Assembly (NCBI RefSeq): GCF_001766675.1 | Contig: NZ_MJLT01000034.1 | Span: 248,001 to 312,000 of the forward strand | Length of the DNA: 64,000 nt | Origin: Arthrobacter sp. SW1 | GTDB lineage: Bacteria > Actinomycetota > Actinomycetes > Actinomycetales > Micrococcaceae | Direction: 5' to 3' | Shown: positions 56,363 through 64,000 of the stretch, piece after piece | Layout of the letters: each line of letters begins with the position of its first letter | How positions within the stretch are numbered: position 1 is the first letter of the stretch | The notes under the pieces: generated by a model | The model's database searches: none | Seen by the model: the letters and a program-made list of their open reading frames with translations, nothing else | Told to the model about the DNA's origin: nothing | Position numbers and translations under genes: made by a program

Positions 56363-58855
56363 TCAATTCTCCCGCCGCAGCGGACGCAATGCCCTCCGCC
56401 AGGTGCTCCGGAGCCAGTTGCCTGCGCGGACCACGCCCCGGGCAATGCGGCGGAACGGTGCGGATGCAGTCCGGAAGCCGCGGGAAAACAACGACGGCGG
56501 GAACCAGTCCGCGCGCAACCGCCCCAACCATGTCGTTCCCTGGCGGAGCATGGACCGCACTTCGCCGAGCCGGGCCGAGGCGAGCCTGTTCGCGCCGCCG
56601 GCGGGGGCATCCGCTGCCGGGCGGCCGTAGCTGTGCCGTTCGAAGTCTCCGGTGAGGGCACGCACCGCCCGCATCCCGGCGTCGTCGGCATGGGCGGACG
56701 GCACGGCAGCTTGCAGCCCCGCGGCGAACGCACGCGGCGTCTCGCTGGGCTGCGCGGCATGGCCGTAATCCCGCGCCAGGTCCTGAAGTTCCAGCCACGC
56801 AAGTGCTGGCGATACGGCCCCTGTTTCAGCACTCTGCGCTCGGACTTCCCGCAGCCTCCGCGCCCTGATGCCGCTCCGAAGCAAGCGCGGGGACGCGAGC
56901 AGTGCCGCGGCGAACAGCGAACCGGCCAGGATGAAGACGGCGCCGGGAAGGCCCGAGCCGCCGCTTCCTTGGCCGGCCTCCGGCAGCGGTGCCGGGGGAA
57001 GGGCGCTGGTGCTGGGCTGCGGCGTCGGGTTCGGCAACGGGACGTCATCCTCGTTGAGATTGCTGCCGCTGCCTGGCGGCAGCGGAGCGTCAGCGGCGTA
57101 GCCCGGCACGGAGCCGCGCGATGGCGTTGGTTCGAACGGCACCCAGCCGAGCCCTTCGAAGTAGAGCTCCGGCCAGGCATGCGCATCCCGGGCGTCCACC
57201 GCGAACTCGTTCAGCGGTTCGCGTCCGCCCACGGCGATGGTGTTGCCTGTGGGATGGCCCGGCGCGTACCCCACGGCTATCCGGCTGGGGATGCCCGACA
57301 CGCGTGACATGACCGCCATGGCCGAGGCGAAATGGACACAGTATCCGCTCTTCTGCGCCAGGAAATCGGCCAGCACGGACAGGCCGTTGCCGTCGTAGCC
57401 GCCCTGGACCGGTGCCTGCAGCGAGTACGTAAACTCGCCGGACCGCAGGTACCGCTGGATGGCCAGCGCCTTCTCGAAGTTGTTCCCGACGCCGGCGGTC
57501 ACCGAGGCGGCCGTGCTCCGTACGACCTCCGGCAGGTTGCCCGGCACCCGGCTGAACTCTTCCGGAAGGCCGCCGTCCCTGGACGGCGTGGTGCCGGCCT
57601 GGCTCAGGGCGGCTGCTGTGATCCGGGGGAAGACCGAGGTGACCGTGTAGTGCTGGTTCCGGGACGTGACGTCCTCGCCCCGGATGCTCAGGGTCAGCGG
57701 ATCCCAGGACCAGCGGCCGTTCAAACCGTTGACCGCGGCCGGGGTGTAGGGAACAGGCAGGTAGGGGCTGGTGAACTGCCCGGTATCGATGACGGTTTGT
57801 TCGCGGACCAGGTCCTCGGGCAGGGGGTGGCCCGGTACGATCTGGCCGGTGCCGAGCTGGCGGCTTGATGGCCGGTCATCCGGGGCCCAGCTTTCGCCCT
57901 CGAAGCGGTCGATGGTTACCGAGCGCAGGTAGACCGGGGTGCTGGAACTCGTGGCGTAGGTGATCCTGCCGTCGCCGCTGGGGGTGCGCAGGTTGTTGCC
58001 CAGCGTGATCATCGGATTCAGCCCGTTGGTGGTGCCCCAGGGGTTCAGCCGCGAGCCGACGGGGAAGGTGCCCTGGTCGAAGCCCGGGACGGCCAGGGGA
58101 AGGAGAAGCCCCGCGATCAGGGCGGCCGCGCCGAGAGTGACGGACCGCCGTAGCTGGCCCGGCGCGCGCCCCGCGCCCTGCGGCAGGCGCGAATCCGGAG
58201 CGAACCACTGGGCGCAGCCCAGGATGAGGATGAAGCCGATGGCTGCGGCAAGGAAGCCGGCCAGGCCGGCTCCCTGCGGTTTGATGGTGGCGGGAACCAC
58301 CAGGACAGCCAGGAGGCCCAGGCCCGAGGTGGCCGGCATTGCCAGCGGAACGGCCAAGGTATCGATCAGGACCACCACGAGCCCCAGGCACAGGCAGCTC
58401 AGCAGGACGATTCCGGCATTGGGGGCCACTGGTGCCGTCTCGGCGTACACCGTCTCCCCGGCCCTGGTGAACAGCACGAACGCCTGCTTTACGCTCGCGG
58501 GCCCAGGTATGAACCCCGCGATGCTTTCCTTCCGCAGGAAGGTGTTGCACAGGATGAAGGCCAGTGCAGTCAGCCCGCCCAGCGTCACCAAAACCGCCGG
58601 CGCCCGCATCGCCCGCAGCACAGCCATCGCCAGGACCACGGCGCCCACCGTGATGATCACCGGGAACAGCCACGCCCAGCCCCTGAGGACTCCGTTGAGC
58701 GACAAGGACGCGCCGATGACCCCGACGGCGATCGCGGCCGCCATCGCCCACGGGTACGCGCCGGGACCCGGCCGCCGGGACCGCGGCGCCACGCCACGTG
58801 CCGGGGAGGCTCCGCTCCGTTCACGGACAGCGGCACCGCCGCGTTGGGTACTCAT
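56363..58855 (-). CDS. Transglutaminase-like membrane protein (DUF3488/TgpA family)
   Basis: This 830-aa protein has eight or so N-terminal membrane helices (DUF3488-like), an extracytoplasmic transglutaminase-like domain and a further membrane helix with a cytoplasmic DUF4129-like tail. The catalytic triad is visible: Cys506 in KSGYCVHFASAMAVM, His in DARDAHAWPELYF and the following acidic WVPFEPTPSRG. The ATG overlaps the DUF58 stop by four bases. With moxR and DUF58 it forms a conserved three-gene operon; the chaperone-like partners probably assist assembly or activity. The substrate is unknown. Confidence 0.92.
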   Translation of the reverse strand: MSTQRGGAAVRERSGASPARGVAPRSRRPGPGAYPWAMAAAIAVGVIGASLSLNGVLRGWAWLFPVIITVGAVVLAMAVLRAMRAPAVLVTLGGLTALAFILCNTFLRKESIAGFIPGPASVKQAFVLFTRAGETVYAETAPVAPNAGIVLLSCLCLGLVVVLIDTLAVPLAMPATSGLGLLAVLVVPATIKPQGAGLAGFLAAAIGFILILGCAQWFAPDSRLPQGAGRAPGQLRRSVTLGAAALIAGLLLPLAVPGFDQGTFPVGSRLNPWGTTNGLNPMITLGNNLRTPSGDGRITYATSSSTPVYLRSVTIDRFEGESWAPDDRPSSRQLGTGQIVPGHPLPEDLVREQTVIDTGQFTSPYLPVPYTPAAVNGLNGRWSWDPLTLSIRGEDVTSRNQHYTVTSVFPRITAAALSQAGTTPSRDGGLPEEFSRVPGNLPEVVRSTAASVTAGVGNNFEKALAIQRYLRSGEFTYSLQAPVQGGYDGNGLSVLADFLAQKSGYCVHFASAMAVMSRVSGIPSRIAVGYAPGHPTGNTIAVGGREPLNEFAVDARDAHAWPELYFEGLGWVPFEPTPSRGSVPGYAADAPLPPGSGSNLNEDDVPLPNPTPQPSTSALPPAPLPEAGQGSGGSGLPGAVFILAGSLFAAALLASPRLLRSGIRARRLREVRAQSAETGAVSPALAWLELQDLARDYGHAAQPSETPRAFAAGLQAAVPSAHADDAGMRAVRALTGDFERHSYGRPAADAPAGGANRLASARLGEVRSMLRQGTTWLGRLRADWFPPSLFSRGFRTASAPFRRIARGVVRAGNWLRSTWRRALRPLRREN

Positions 58856-60288
58856 CGCGGCACCGCGGCGCCGCGCCGCACATCCATCGCCGCTGCTGCG
58901 GCGGCCACGATCTCGCCTTGGTCGAAGGCGGACCAAGCTACGGGCAGCTGCGTCCGTGGAGTCACCGCGATGGCCCGCCAACCACCCAGGCGGAGGGCGT
59001 CCAGGGCGGGCTGGACACTGTGCGGATGCTCAGTGACCAGCAGCGCGAAGGCGTTGGCGCCGAAGCCTGCGGCCGGGGCAAGGGCACGGGCCTCGGCCTC
59101 ACCCAGCGTCCCGAGGAGGGCAAGCACCGGTCCCCGCAGGCGGTGTGCAGCCAACTTGTCCATGAGGCGGTCATCAAAAGGTGACTCGCCGCCGTCGGGA
59201 TGTCCCGCATCGCCCCCGCCGCGTTTCGCGTCCCGCCTGCCCTCGGCGTGCAGGTGGCGCGGGCCGTCCAACTGGATGGCAGCCAGGCTCTCGCCGATCG
59301 ACTGCAGGCCGCCGGATCCACTGTATTCCTCGGTGTCCGGCGCCGGCGCGGACCGCGAACCACGGAACGCCGGATGGCCCGTGGCATCCAGGAAACGCAG
59401 CGAATAGTTGCGTTCGGCCAGGTGCGCGCTGATGGACATTGCCGCCGTCACGGCCCATTCGAAGCAATCGTTGCTCAGCAGCTCGAAAGAATCGTCGTGC
59501 CCTGCGGGGAAACGCGCCCCCGGCCCGGCGGCGAATGCCGAATAACGGTGGTCCATGATGATGGTGGCCTCCGGCGTGGTCACCGATTCCTCCTGGCGCA
59601 CCATCAGTTCGCCGTGGTGCGCCGTAGCAGCCCAGTGGACGCGCCGCATGGGGTCCCCGTGCCGGTATTCGCGGGTCATGACATCGTCATCGCTCGGATT
59701 CGCCCGGATGCGGGTGGCGGTCACGCCGTCGTTGCCGCGGGCGCCCGCGAGCCCGGTGGGAGGAAGCTCGACGGCGGCCGGCGTCACGGTGAGCAGCTCG
59801 CCGTCGTCGATGGTGTGCCGGTGCAGGGACAAGCCGAAGGGGTCGCAGAACTCTGCCGTCACCGGGCCGATCTTGAACTGGCCGCGGCGGCCCGAGCGCA
59901 GATGGTATTCGTAGCGGCTGGTGCCGCCGCTCGCGGAACGGGCCGGGAAGCGGAAGGCGGGCGGCTCGCCGAACCTTGGCGGCAGCTGTTCCTGCATGAT
60001 CACGGCGGCGGTGGAGTTGCCGTCCCGTGCCACGGCCAAACGCACCGTGGCGGTGGCGGTGGCCTCGACGGTGGGCGGCATGAACTCGCGGAAGACCTGG
60101 AAGCGCGGTTTGAGGAGGCGCACCCCGGCGAGGGACACGAGCGGCAGGACAATGAGCAGCAGGCCCAGGGCCAGGAGGTCCCTGCGGCCCATCACCTGGG
60201 CGGCCAGCAGCGCCGCTGTTCCGGCAGCCAACAGGCCCCAGCCCCGGCCGGTGAACAGATGCTTCGGGAGCAGATCCGGCAGTGCCAT
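58852..60288 (-). CDS. DUF58 domain protein
   Basis: This 478-aa protein has two N-terminal membrane helices (about residues 15-58), an outer beta domain, and then the DUF58 motif YRHGDPMRRVHWAATAHHGEL followed by a VWA-like fold. DUF58 proteins regularly accompany MoxR ATPases and are thought to be their clients. It starts 8 nt after moxR and overlaps the transglutaminase gene by four bases. The middle contains a glycine/aspartate-rich insertion near residue 370 (KRGGGDAGHPDGG) that looks disordered. Confidence 0.92.
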   Translation of the reverse strand: MALPDLLPKHLFTGRGWGLLAAGTAALLAAQVMGRRDLLALGLLLIVLPLVSLAGVRLLKPRFQVFREFMPPTVEATATATVRLAVARDGNSTAAVIMQEQLPPRFGEPPAFRFPARSASGGTSRYEYHLRSGRRGQFKIGPVTAEFCDPFGLSLHRHTIDDGELLTVTPAAVELPPTGLAGARGNDGVTATRIRANPSDDDVMTREYRHGDPMRRVHWAATAHHGELMVRQEESVTTPEATIIMDHRYSAFAAGPGARFPAGHDDSFELLSNDCFEWAVTAAMSISAHLAERNYSLRFLDATGHPAFRGSRSAPAPDTEEYSGSGGLQSIGESLAAIQLDGPRHLHAEGRRDAKRGGGDAGHPDGGESPFDDRLMDKLAAHRLRGPVLALLGTLGEAEARALAPAAGFGANAFALLVTEHPHSVQPALDALRLGGWRAIAVTPRTQLPVAWSAFDQGEIVAAAAAAMDVRRGAAVPR

Positions 60289-60296
60289 GGTGGCCT

Positions 60297-61367
60297 CTAC
60301 CCGCGGCGCGAGTCGGCTGTGGCGTCCCGGCTCACCGGCAGTTCGGCCAGGATGGCCCGGATGATTCCCTGCGGGGTGTCGCCCGCGCCGGCGGCTTTCC
60401 GCTCAAGGATGATGCGGTGCGCGAGGACCGGCTCGGCGACCGCTACGACGTCGTCCGGGAGCACGAAGTCCCGGCCGTCCAAGGCGGCCGTGGCCTTGGC
60501 GGCGCGCAGCAGTTGGAGCAGCGACCGGGGGCTGGCGCCGAGGCGCAGCCGGGCGCTGTTGCGGGTGGCGTGGCCCAGGGCCACTGTGTATTCCTTGACG
60601 GCCTGCGATACATAGACGCGCTGCACCGCGCTGATCATGGCAGCGACATCGTCCGCGGTCACCACCGGAGTGACCTCTGCCAGCGGGGAGGCGGCCTGGT
60701 GGGTTTCCAGCATTTCGATTTCCGAGGCCTGGTCCGGGTAGCCCATGGAGATCCGGGCCATGAAACGGTCCCGCTGCGCCTCCGGCAGGGGATAGGTTCC
60801 CTCCATTTCGATCGGGTTCTGCGTGGCCACCACCATGAACGGCTCGGCCAGCTTGTAGGACTGTCCGTCCACGGTGACCTGGTGCTCTTCCATGCATTCG
60901 AGCAGGGCGGACTGGGTCTTCGCCGATGCCCGGTTGATCTCGTCCCCGATGACGATGTTGGCGAATACCGCGCCCTTGCGGAATTCGAACTGGCGGGACG
61001 ACTGGTTGTAAATGGACACGCCCGTGACGTCCGAAGGCAGCAGGTCCGGAGTGAACTGGATGCGGCTTACGCCGCAGTCGATGCTGCGGGCCAGCGTCTT
61101 GGCGAGCATGGTCTTCCCGACGCCGGGCACGTCCTCAACGAGGAGGTGGCCCTGCGCGAGCAGGACAGTAAGGGCGAGCTTGGCGGCTTCAGCCTTGCCG
61201 TCGATCACCTTGTTGATGGCCGCCAGGATCTTCTCGCTGCTCGCATGGAATTCCGCGGCCGGCATGGCCGGGCGCCTGTGGCCGTTGCTCGACGCCGGCC
61301 CGGCCGGAGCCGCCCCGGCATCAACCATGAACTGGTGTTGTGTGGTGCCCTGATGCTGTGAATCCAT
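60297..61367 (-). CDS. moxR: MoxR family AAA+ ATPase
   Basis: This 356-aa AAA+ ATPase has Walker A in EDVPGVGKTML, Walker B in VIGDEINRASAKTQ and the sensor region VVATQNPIEMEGTYPLPEAQ. MoxR proteins act as chaperones for VWA/DUF58 partners. The ATG at 61367 is favoured because AGAAGGG stands six bases before it; an ATG at 61385 would add six residues and is also plausible. The first 45 residues are glutamine- and alanine-rich and unconserved. It opens the moxR-DUF58-transglutaminase operon and is divergent from tatD. Confidence 0.94.
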   Translation of the reverse strand: MDSQHQGTTQHQFMVDAGAAPAGPASSNGHRRPAMPAAEFHASSEKILAAINKVIDGKAEAAKLALTVLLAQGHLLVEDVPGVGKTMLAKTLARSIDCGVSRIQFTPDLLPSDVTGVSIYNQSSRQFEFRKGAVFANIVIGDEINRASAKTQSALLECMEEHQVTVDGQSYKLAEPFMVVATQNPIEMEGTYPLPEAQRDRFMARISMGYPDQASEIEMLETHQAASPLAEVTPVVTADDVAAMISAVQRVYVSQAVKEYTVALGHATRNSARLRLGASPRSLLQLLRAAKATAALDGRDFVLPDDVVAVAEPVLAHRIILERKAAGAGDTPQGIIRAILAELPVSRDATADSRRG

Positions 61368-61503
61368 GGAGAACCCTTCTGCCATGACGGAACCCCCGGG
61401 CCAACGGCCCCGCGGGTGCTCCACCCCCTTGATACCAAGACTACCCAGACGGTGCCCGCCGCAGACAGAGCCCTGCGGCGGCCGGGGACATTAGGGTGGA
61501 GCC

Positions 61504-62430
61504 ATGTGCAATTCCCTTCCGCCGTTGTCCTACCGCGCCCCTGAAGACGCCGCCCAGCCGGGCGATGACGCCACAGGCAAGGAGGCCGCCAAGCGGGCCC
61601 GCAAGGAATACCCGCCGGCCCCGGAGCCGCTGCCGGTTCCCGTGATGGACAACCACACCCACCTCGACTTCCGGCACGGCCTCCTGGAGGTGTCGGTGAC
61701 GGACGCGCTGGACGCCGCTGCCGCCGTCGGCGTCCAAGGGGCAGTGCAGGTGGGATGCGACCTGGAGTCCTCCCGCTTCACGGTGCAGGCCGTCGACGCC
61801 GACAATCGCCTGCTGGGTGCCGTCGCCATCCACCCGAACGACGCCCCGGTGTACGCCGGCCGCGGCGAACTGGAGGGCGCGCTCGCCGAGATCGAAGAAC
61901 TGGCCGGGCACCCCCGGGTCCGGGCGATCGGCGAAACCGGCCTCGATTTCTTCCGCACGCACGGTGTCGGGCTGGCCCACCAGCGCTACTCCTTCCGCCG
62001 GCACATCGACATCGCCAAGCGGCTCGGACTGACGCTGCAGATCCACGACCGCGACGCCCACGACGACGTGGTCCAGGTGTTGCGCGAGGAAGGCGCCCCG
62101 GAAAAGGTTGTCTTCCACTGTTTCTCCGGTGGCCCCGAGCTTGCGCGCATCTGCAATGACAACGGCTGGTACATGTCCTTTGCCGGCACCTTCACCTTCA
62201 AGAACGCCGACAATCTGCGGGAAGCGCTGCTGCTCGCGGAGCCGGAACTGGTGCTCGTGGAGACCGACTCGCCGTTCCTCACACCGCACCCGTACCGGGG
62301 CCGGCCCAATGCGAGCTACATGGTGCCGTACACCGTCCGGTCCATGGCGGAGGTTGCGGAAAAAGACCTCGCGCAGCTTTGCGCGCAGCTTGCGGATAAT
62401 ACGCTGGCCGCCTACGGATCCTGGGATTAA
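61504..62430 (+). CDS. tatD: TatD family metal-dependent hydrolase
   Basis: This 308-aa TIM-barrel hydrolase carries the TatD metal motifs: MDNHTHLD (His51, His53), AIGETGLDF, LQIHDRDAHDDV, KVVFHCFSGG and LVETDSPFLTP. Relatives act as 3'-5' exonucleases or D-Tyr-tRNA deacylase-like enzymes on DNA or RNA. About 45 residues precede the core, more than usual. The order tatD-rpfB-rsmA is the same as Rv1008-Rv1010 in M. tuberculosis. Confidence 0.94.
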   Translation: MCNSLPPLSYRAPEDAAQPGDDATGKEAAKRARKEYPPAPEPLPVPVMDNHTHLDFRHGLLEVSVTDALDAAAAVGVQGAVQVGCDLESSRFTVQAVDADNRLLGAVAIHPNDAPVYAGRGELEGALAEIEELAGHPRVRAIGETGLDFFRTHGVGLAHQRYSFRRHIDIAKRLGLTLQIHDRDAHDDVVQVLREEGAPEKVVFHCFSGGPELARICNDNGWYMSFAGTFTFKNADNLREALLLAEPELVLVETDSPFLTPHPYRGRPNASYMVPYTVRSMAEVAEKDLAQLCAQLADNTLAAYGSWD

Positions 62431-62732
62431 CGGGCGTTCCGGAGGCGTGTCTTCTCCGCGCGGTTGCATACCGAGTATGCGAACTTTCTTGGCCGATTTA
62501 TAACGCTTCGGTTACAGTGGGTAACCAGTAGCCGGGGTCGGGGAAGGCCAACGGATACGAAAGCTCCGTTCAGCGGGAATTTCGACCCTGATGAAATTCA
62601 TGTAGATCGGTAGTGGCGGCGCACGTGCCCCGCCGCGGGACAGCCCTGTGCTCCGGCACGCGGGAGGGGCCGCGGACGGCCGGCAGGTGCGCTTTTCCCC
62701 GTGCCCGGATGGTCCAACAGTTACGGGCAATA
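62431..62732. other. Long leader and promoter region of rpfB
   Basis: This 302-bp gap holds no credible reading frame on either strand. Near its left end is a perfect palindrome GCATAC-CGA-GTATGC (62466-62480), followed by ATTTATAAC, the best -10-like sequence. The right half is GC-rich with several short self-complementary stretches, such as GGCGG/CCGCC near 62613-62637, indicating a structured leader. I could not match it to a known riboswitch class. Confidence 0.55.
62466..62480. promoter_or_regulatory. Palindrome upstream of rpfB
   Basis: Six-base arms GCATAC and GTATGC flank CGA in perfect dyad symmetry, just upstream of the TTTATAAC element. Its placement beside the likely promoter suggests a regulator site for rpfB. 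No regulator can be named. Confidence 0.45.
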
Positions 62733-63869
62733 ATGGTCAAGTTCTTCACCACGGACGGCAAGTTCAGCTTTCCCAAGGTCGCTGCGCAGCTTCTGGTGCT
62801 TTCGGCACTGGTGCTCGGAGTTGTCGCCTTCACCGGCAACAACAAGACAGTCACCCTCAACGTCGATGGAAAAGTGAGCTCCGTCCAGACCTTCGGCGGC
62901 ACGGTTGACCAGGTGGTCAAGGCAGCCAAGGTGGAGCTCAAGCCGGCCGACCGGGTCACCCCGGCGCTGGACGCTTCGGTGCAGAACGGTTCCATCATCA
63001 ACGTGAACCTGGCCAAGTCCGTCTCCGTCACCCTTGACGGAACGCAGCGGACCGTCAACACGAACTCCCCGGACGTCGAGGGCCTTATCTCCGAACTCGG
63101 CGTGGCAAGCTCCTCGGCCGTCTCCGCGGACAAGGACATGGCGCTGGCCGTCTCCGGTTCGGCCCTTTCGATCTCCACGCCCAAGAAGGTCACGCTGATC
63201 GCGGACGGCAAGAGCTCCGTCAAGACCACGACGGCGGCCGACGTCGCCACCGTCCTGAAGGACGCCGGCGTCGTGCTCGGCAAGAACGACCGCGTCTCCC
63301 AGCCCGCTAAGGCACCCGTCGTCAAGAACATGGTGATCAAGGTGTCCCGCGTCGATCTCTCCAAGACCGCCACCGTCAGCGAGAACGTGCCGTTCGAAAC
63401 CATCACCACCGAAGACGATTCGATGTACGTGGACGAGGAAGAGGTCACGCAGGAAGGCGTCCTGGGCCAGCTCAGCAAGAAGTTCAAGCTGGTCATGGTG
63501 GACGGCCGCGAAGCCTCCCGTACCCTCGTTTCCTCGACCGTGACCGTCAAGCCCGTTGCCGAGAAGGTCACCGTCGGCACCAAGGAACGTCCCAAGCCCG
63601 CCGCTACGTCCAACGGACCCACCGGTGCCCCGAACGAAGCCATGTGGGACCGCATCGCCCAGTGCGAGTCCGGCGGCAACTGGTCCATCAACACCGGCAA
63701 CGGCTACTACGGCGGCCTGCAGTTCGACATCCAGACCTGGCTCGGTTCCGGCGGCGGCGCCTACGCCCCGAACGCCAGCCTCGCCAGCAAGGCCCAGCAG
63801 ATCGACATCGCCAACCGCGTCTACGCGCAGCGCGGCCTGCAGCCCTGGGGCTGTGGCTGGGCAGCCTAG
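62733..63869 (+). CDS. rpfB: Resuscitation-promoting factor, RpfB type
   Basis: This 378-aa secreted or anchored muralytic enzyme wakes dormant cells by cleaving peptidoglycan. After a short cytoplasmic start and a membrane helix ([18 protein letters not shown]) come DUF348 repeats ([54 protein letters not shown]), a G5 domain ([16 protein letters not shown]) and the C-terminal transglycosylase domain with [20 protein letters not shown]. The catalytic Glu is in CESGG, and cysteines in AQCESG and PWGCGWAA pair. ATG 62733 is favoured over ATG 62709. The long leader suggests post-transcriptional control. Confidence 0.94.
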   Translation: MVKFFTTDGKFSFPKVAAQLLVLSALVLGVVAFTGNNKTVTLNVDGKVSSVQTFGGTVDQVVKAAKVELKPADRVTPALDASVQNGSIINVNLAKSVSVTLDGTQRTVNTNSPDVEGLISELGVASSSAVSADKDMALAVSGSALSISTPKKVTLIADGKSSVKTTTAADVATVLKDAGVVLGKNDRVSQPAKAPVVKNMVIKVSRVDLSKTATVSENVPFETITTEDDSMYVDEEEVTQEGVLGQLSKKFKLVMVDGREASRTLVSSTVTVKPVAEKVTVGTKERPKPAATSNGPTGAPNEAMWDRIAQCESGGNWSINTGNGYYGGLQFDIQTWLGSGGGAYAPNASLASKAQQIDIANRVYAQRGLQPWGCGWAA

Positions 63870-63887
63870 GCTGCTTCCTCCGGCATG

Positions 63888-63923
63888 AAAGGCCGGGTCC
63901 GGATTCGTCCGGGCCCGGCCTTT
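63888..63923 (+). terminator. Terminator downstream of rpfB
   Basis: A 15-bp stem (63888-63902 with 63909-63923), with one G-T pair, closes a 6-nt loop and starts AAA/ends TTT. It precedes the rsmA start by 30 nt, so rsmA has its own promoter or relies on read-through. Confidence 0.87.
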
Positions 63924-63953
63924 GCCGTCCCCGGCAGGCGATACGATACCTAG

Positions 63954-64000
63954 GTGACTGAAGCGAATTCCGAACCTGCCGCCGTCGCGCCCCTTTTGGG
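63954..64000 (+). CDS. rsmA: 16S rRNA dimethyladenosine transferase, N-terminal fragment
   Basis: Only the first 15 codons are present, from GTG: MTEANSEPAAVAPLL. RsmA (KsgA) dimethylates two adenines near the 3' end of 16S rRNA. The identification rests on its place after tatD and rpfB and on the resemblance of this N-terminus to Micrococcaceae RsmA; no catalytic motif is inside the window. Confidence 0.6.
   Translation, partial: MTEANSEPAAVAPLL

Noticed and set aside
62431..62732. c-di-AMP riboswitch before rpfB
   Set aside because: Such switches precede rpf genes elsewhere, but I could not find the conserved core here.

Overview
The window is 64 kb of GC-rich chromosomal DNA from an actinobacterium, most likely Arthrobacter, Pseudarthrobacter or a close relative in the Micrococcaceae. 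The evidence is a mycothiol conjugate amidase, a WhiB regulator, a resuscitation-promoting factor, abundant GTG starts, strong G/C preference at third codon positions, and gene order shared with Mycobacterium tuberculosis (recalled, not computed). No rRNA, tRNA, CRISPR array, prophage or transposase gene was found. It reads as ordinary core chromosome, with one small foreign-looking cassette downstream of glpX.

Layout. 1-3.7 kb: the start of a thiolase, then a galactose locus (galT-galK leftward, an aldose 1-epimerase rightward) around an AT-rich control region. 3.8-7.0 kb: AI-2E-type permease, threonine ammonia-lyase, rhomboid protease. 7.0-15.3 kb: greA, DUF4307, mca, a small membrane protein, a DUF255 thioredoxin-like protein, a haemolysin III homologue, a short-chain Z-prenyl synthase and PIN-PhoH (phoH2); this resembles M. 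tuberculosis Rv1080c-Rv1086 plus Rv1095. 15.4-24.3 kb: accessory genes (acetyltransferase, prepilin peptidase, aldo/keto reductase, lipoprotein, TetR/MFS efflux pair, a large membrane protein). 24.5-28.6 kb: fumC, beta-carbonic anhydrase, DUF4245 and divergent glpX, compared with Rv1098c-Rv1100.

28,585-29,680 is the most unusual segment: a 1,096-bp unit bounded by perfect 26-bp inverted repeats. Each end is part of a 57-nt hairpin, and the two hairpins match at 47 of 57 positions. It encloses one gene for a DUF559/Vsr-like nuclease-fold protein with atypical codon use.

29.7-47.2 kb: a leftward purK-purE-LCP-manA-femX run, gtrA, TIGR03089, whiB2, a giant glycosyltransferase/membrane protein, a DUF5719 protein, a metallopeptidase-like protein, DUF3499, a Trm112-like protein, ahcY and an L,D-transpeptidase. 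The theme is cell envelope assembly, and the set matches the Rv3248c-Rv3277 neighbourhood. 47.2-53.6 kb: RDD and SpoIIM-like membrane proteins (divergent), a TIGR01906 membrane protein, protein mannosyltransferase and an M16-like protein. 53.7-64 kb: rsmI, an aldehyde dehydrogenase, the moxR-DUF58-transglutaminase operon, tatD, rpfB and the start of rsmA; pmt/rsmI and tatD-rpfB-rsmA again match mycobacterial order.

Strong hairpins sit between many convergent gene pairs. Candidate operators lie before galM/galT, the small gene after mca, phoH2, the TetR gene, whiB2, the aldehyde dehydrogenase and rpfB. phoH2 has a PHO-box-like direct repeat and a 23-codon upstream reading frame with its own ribosome binding site.
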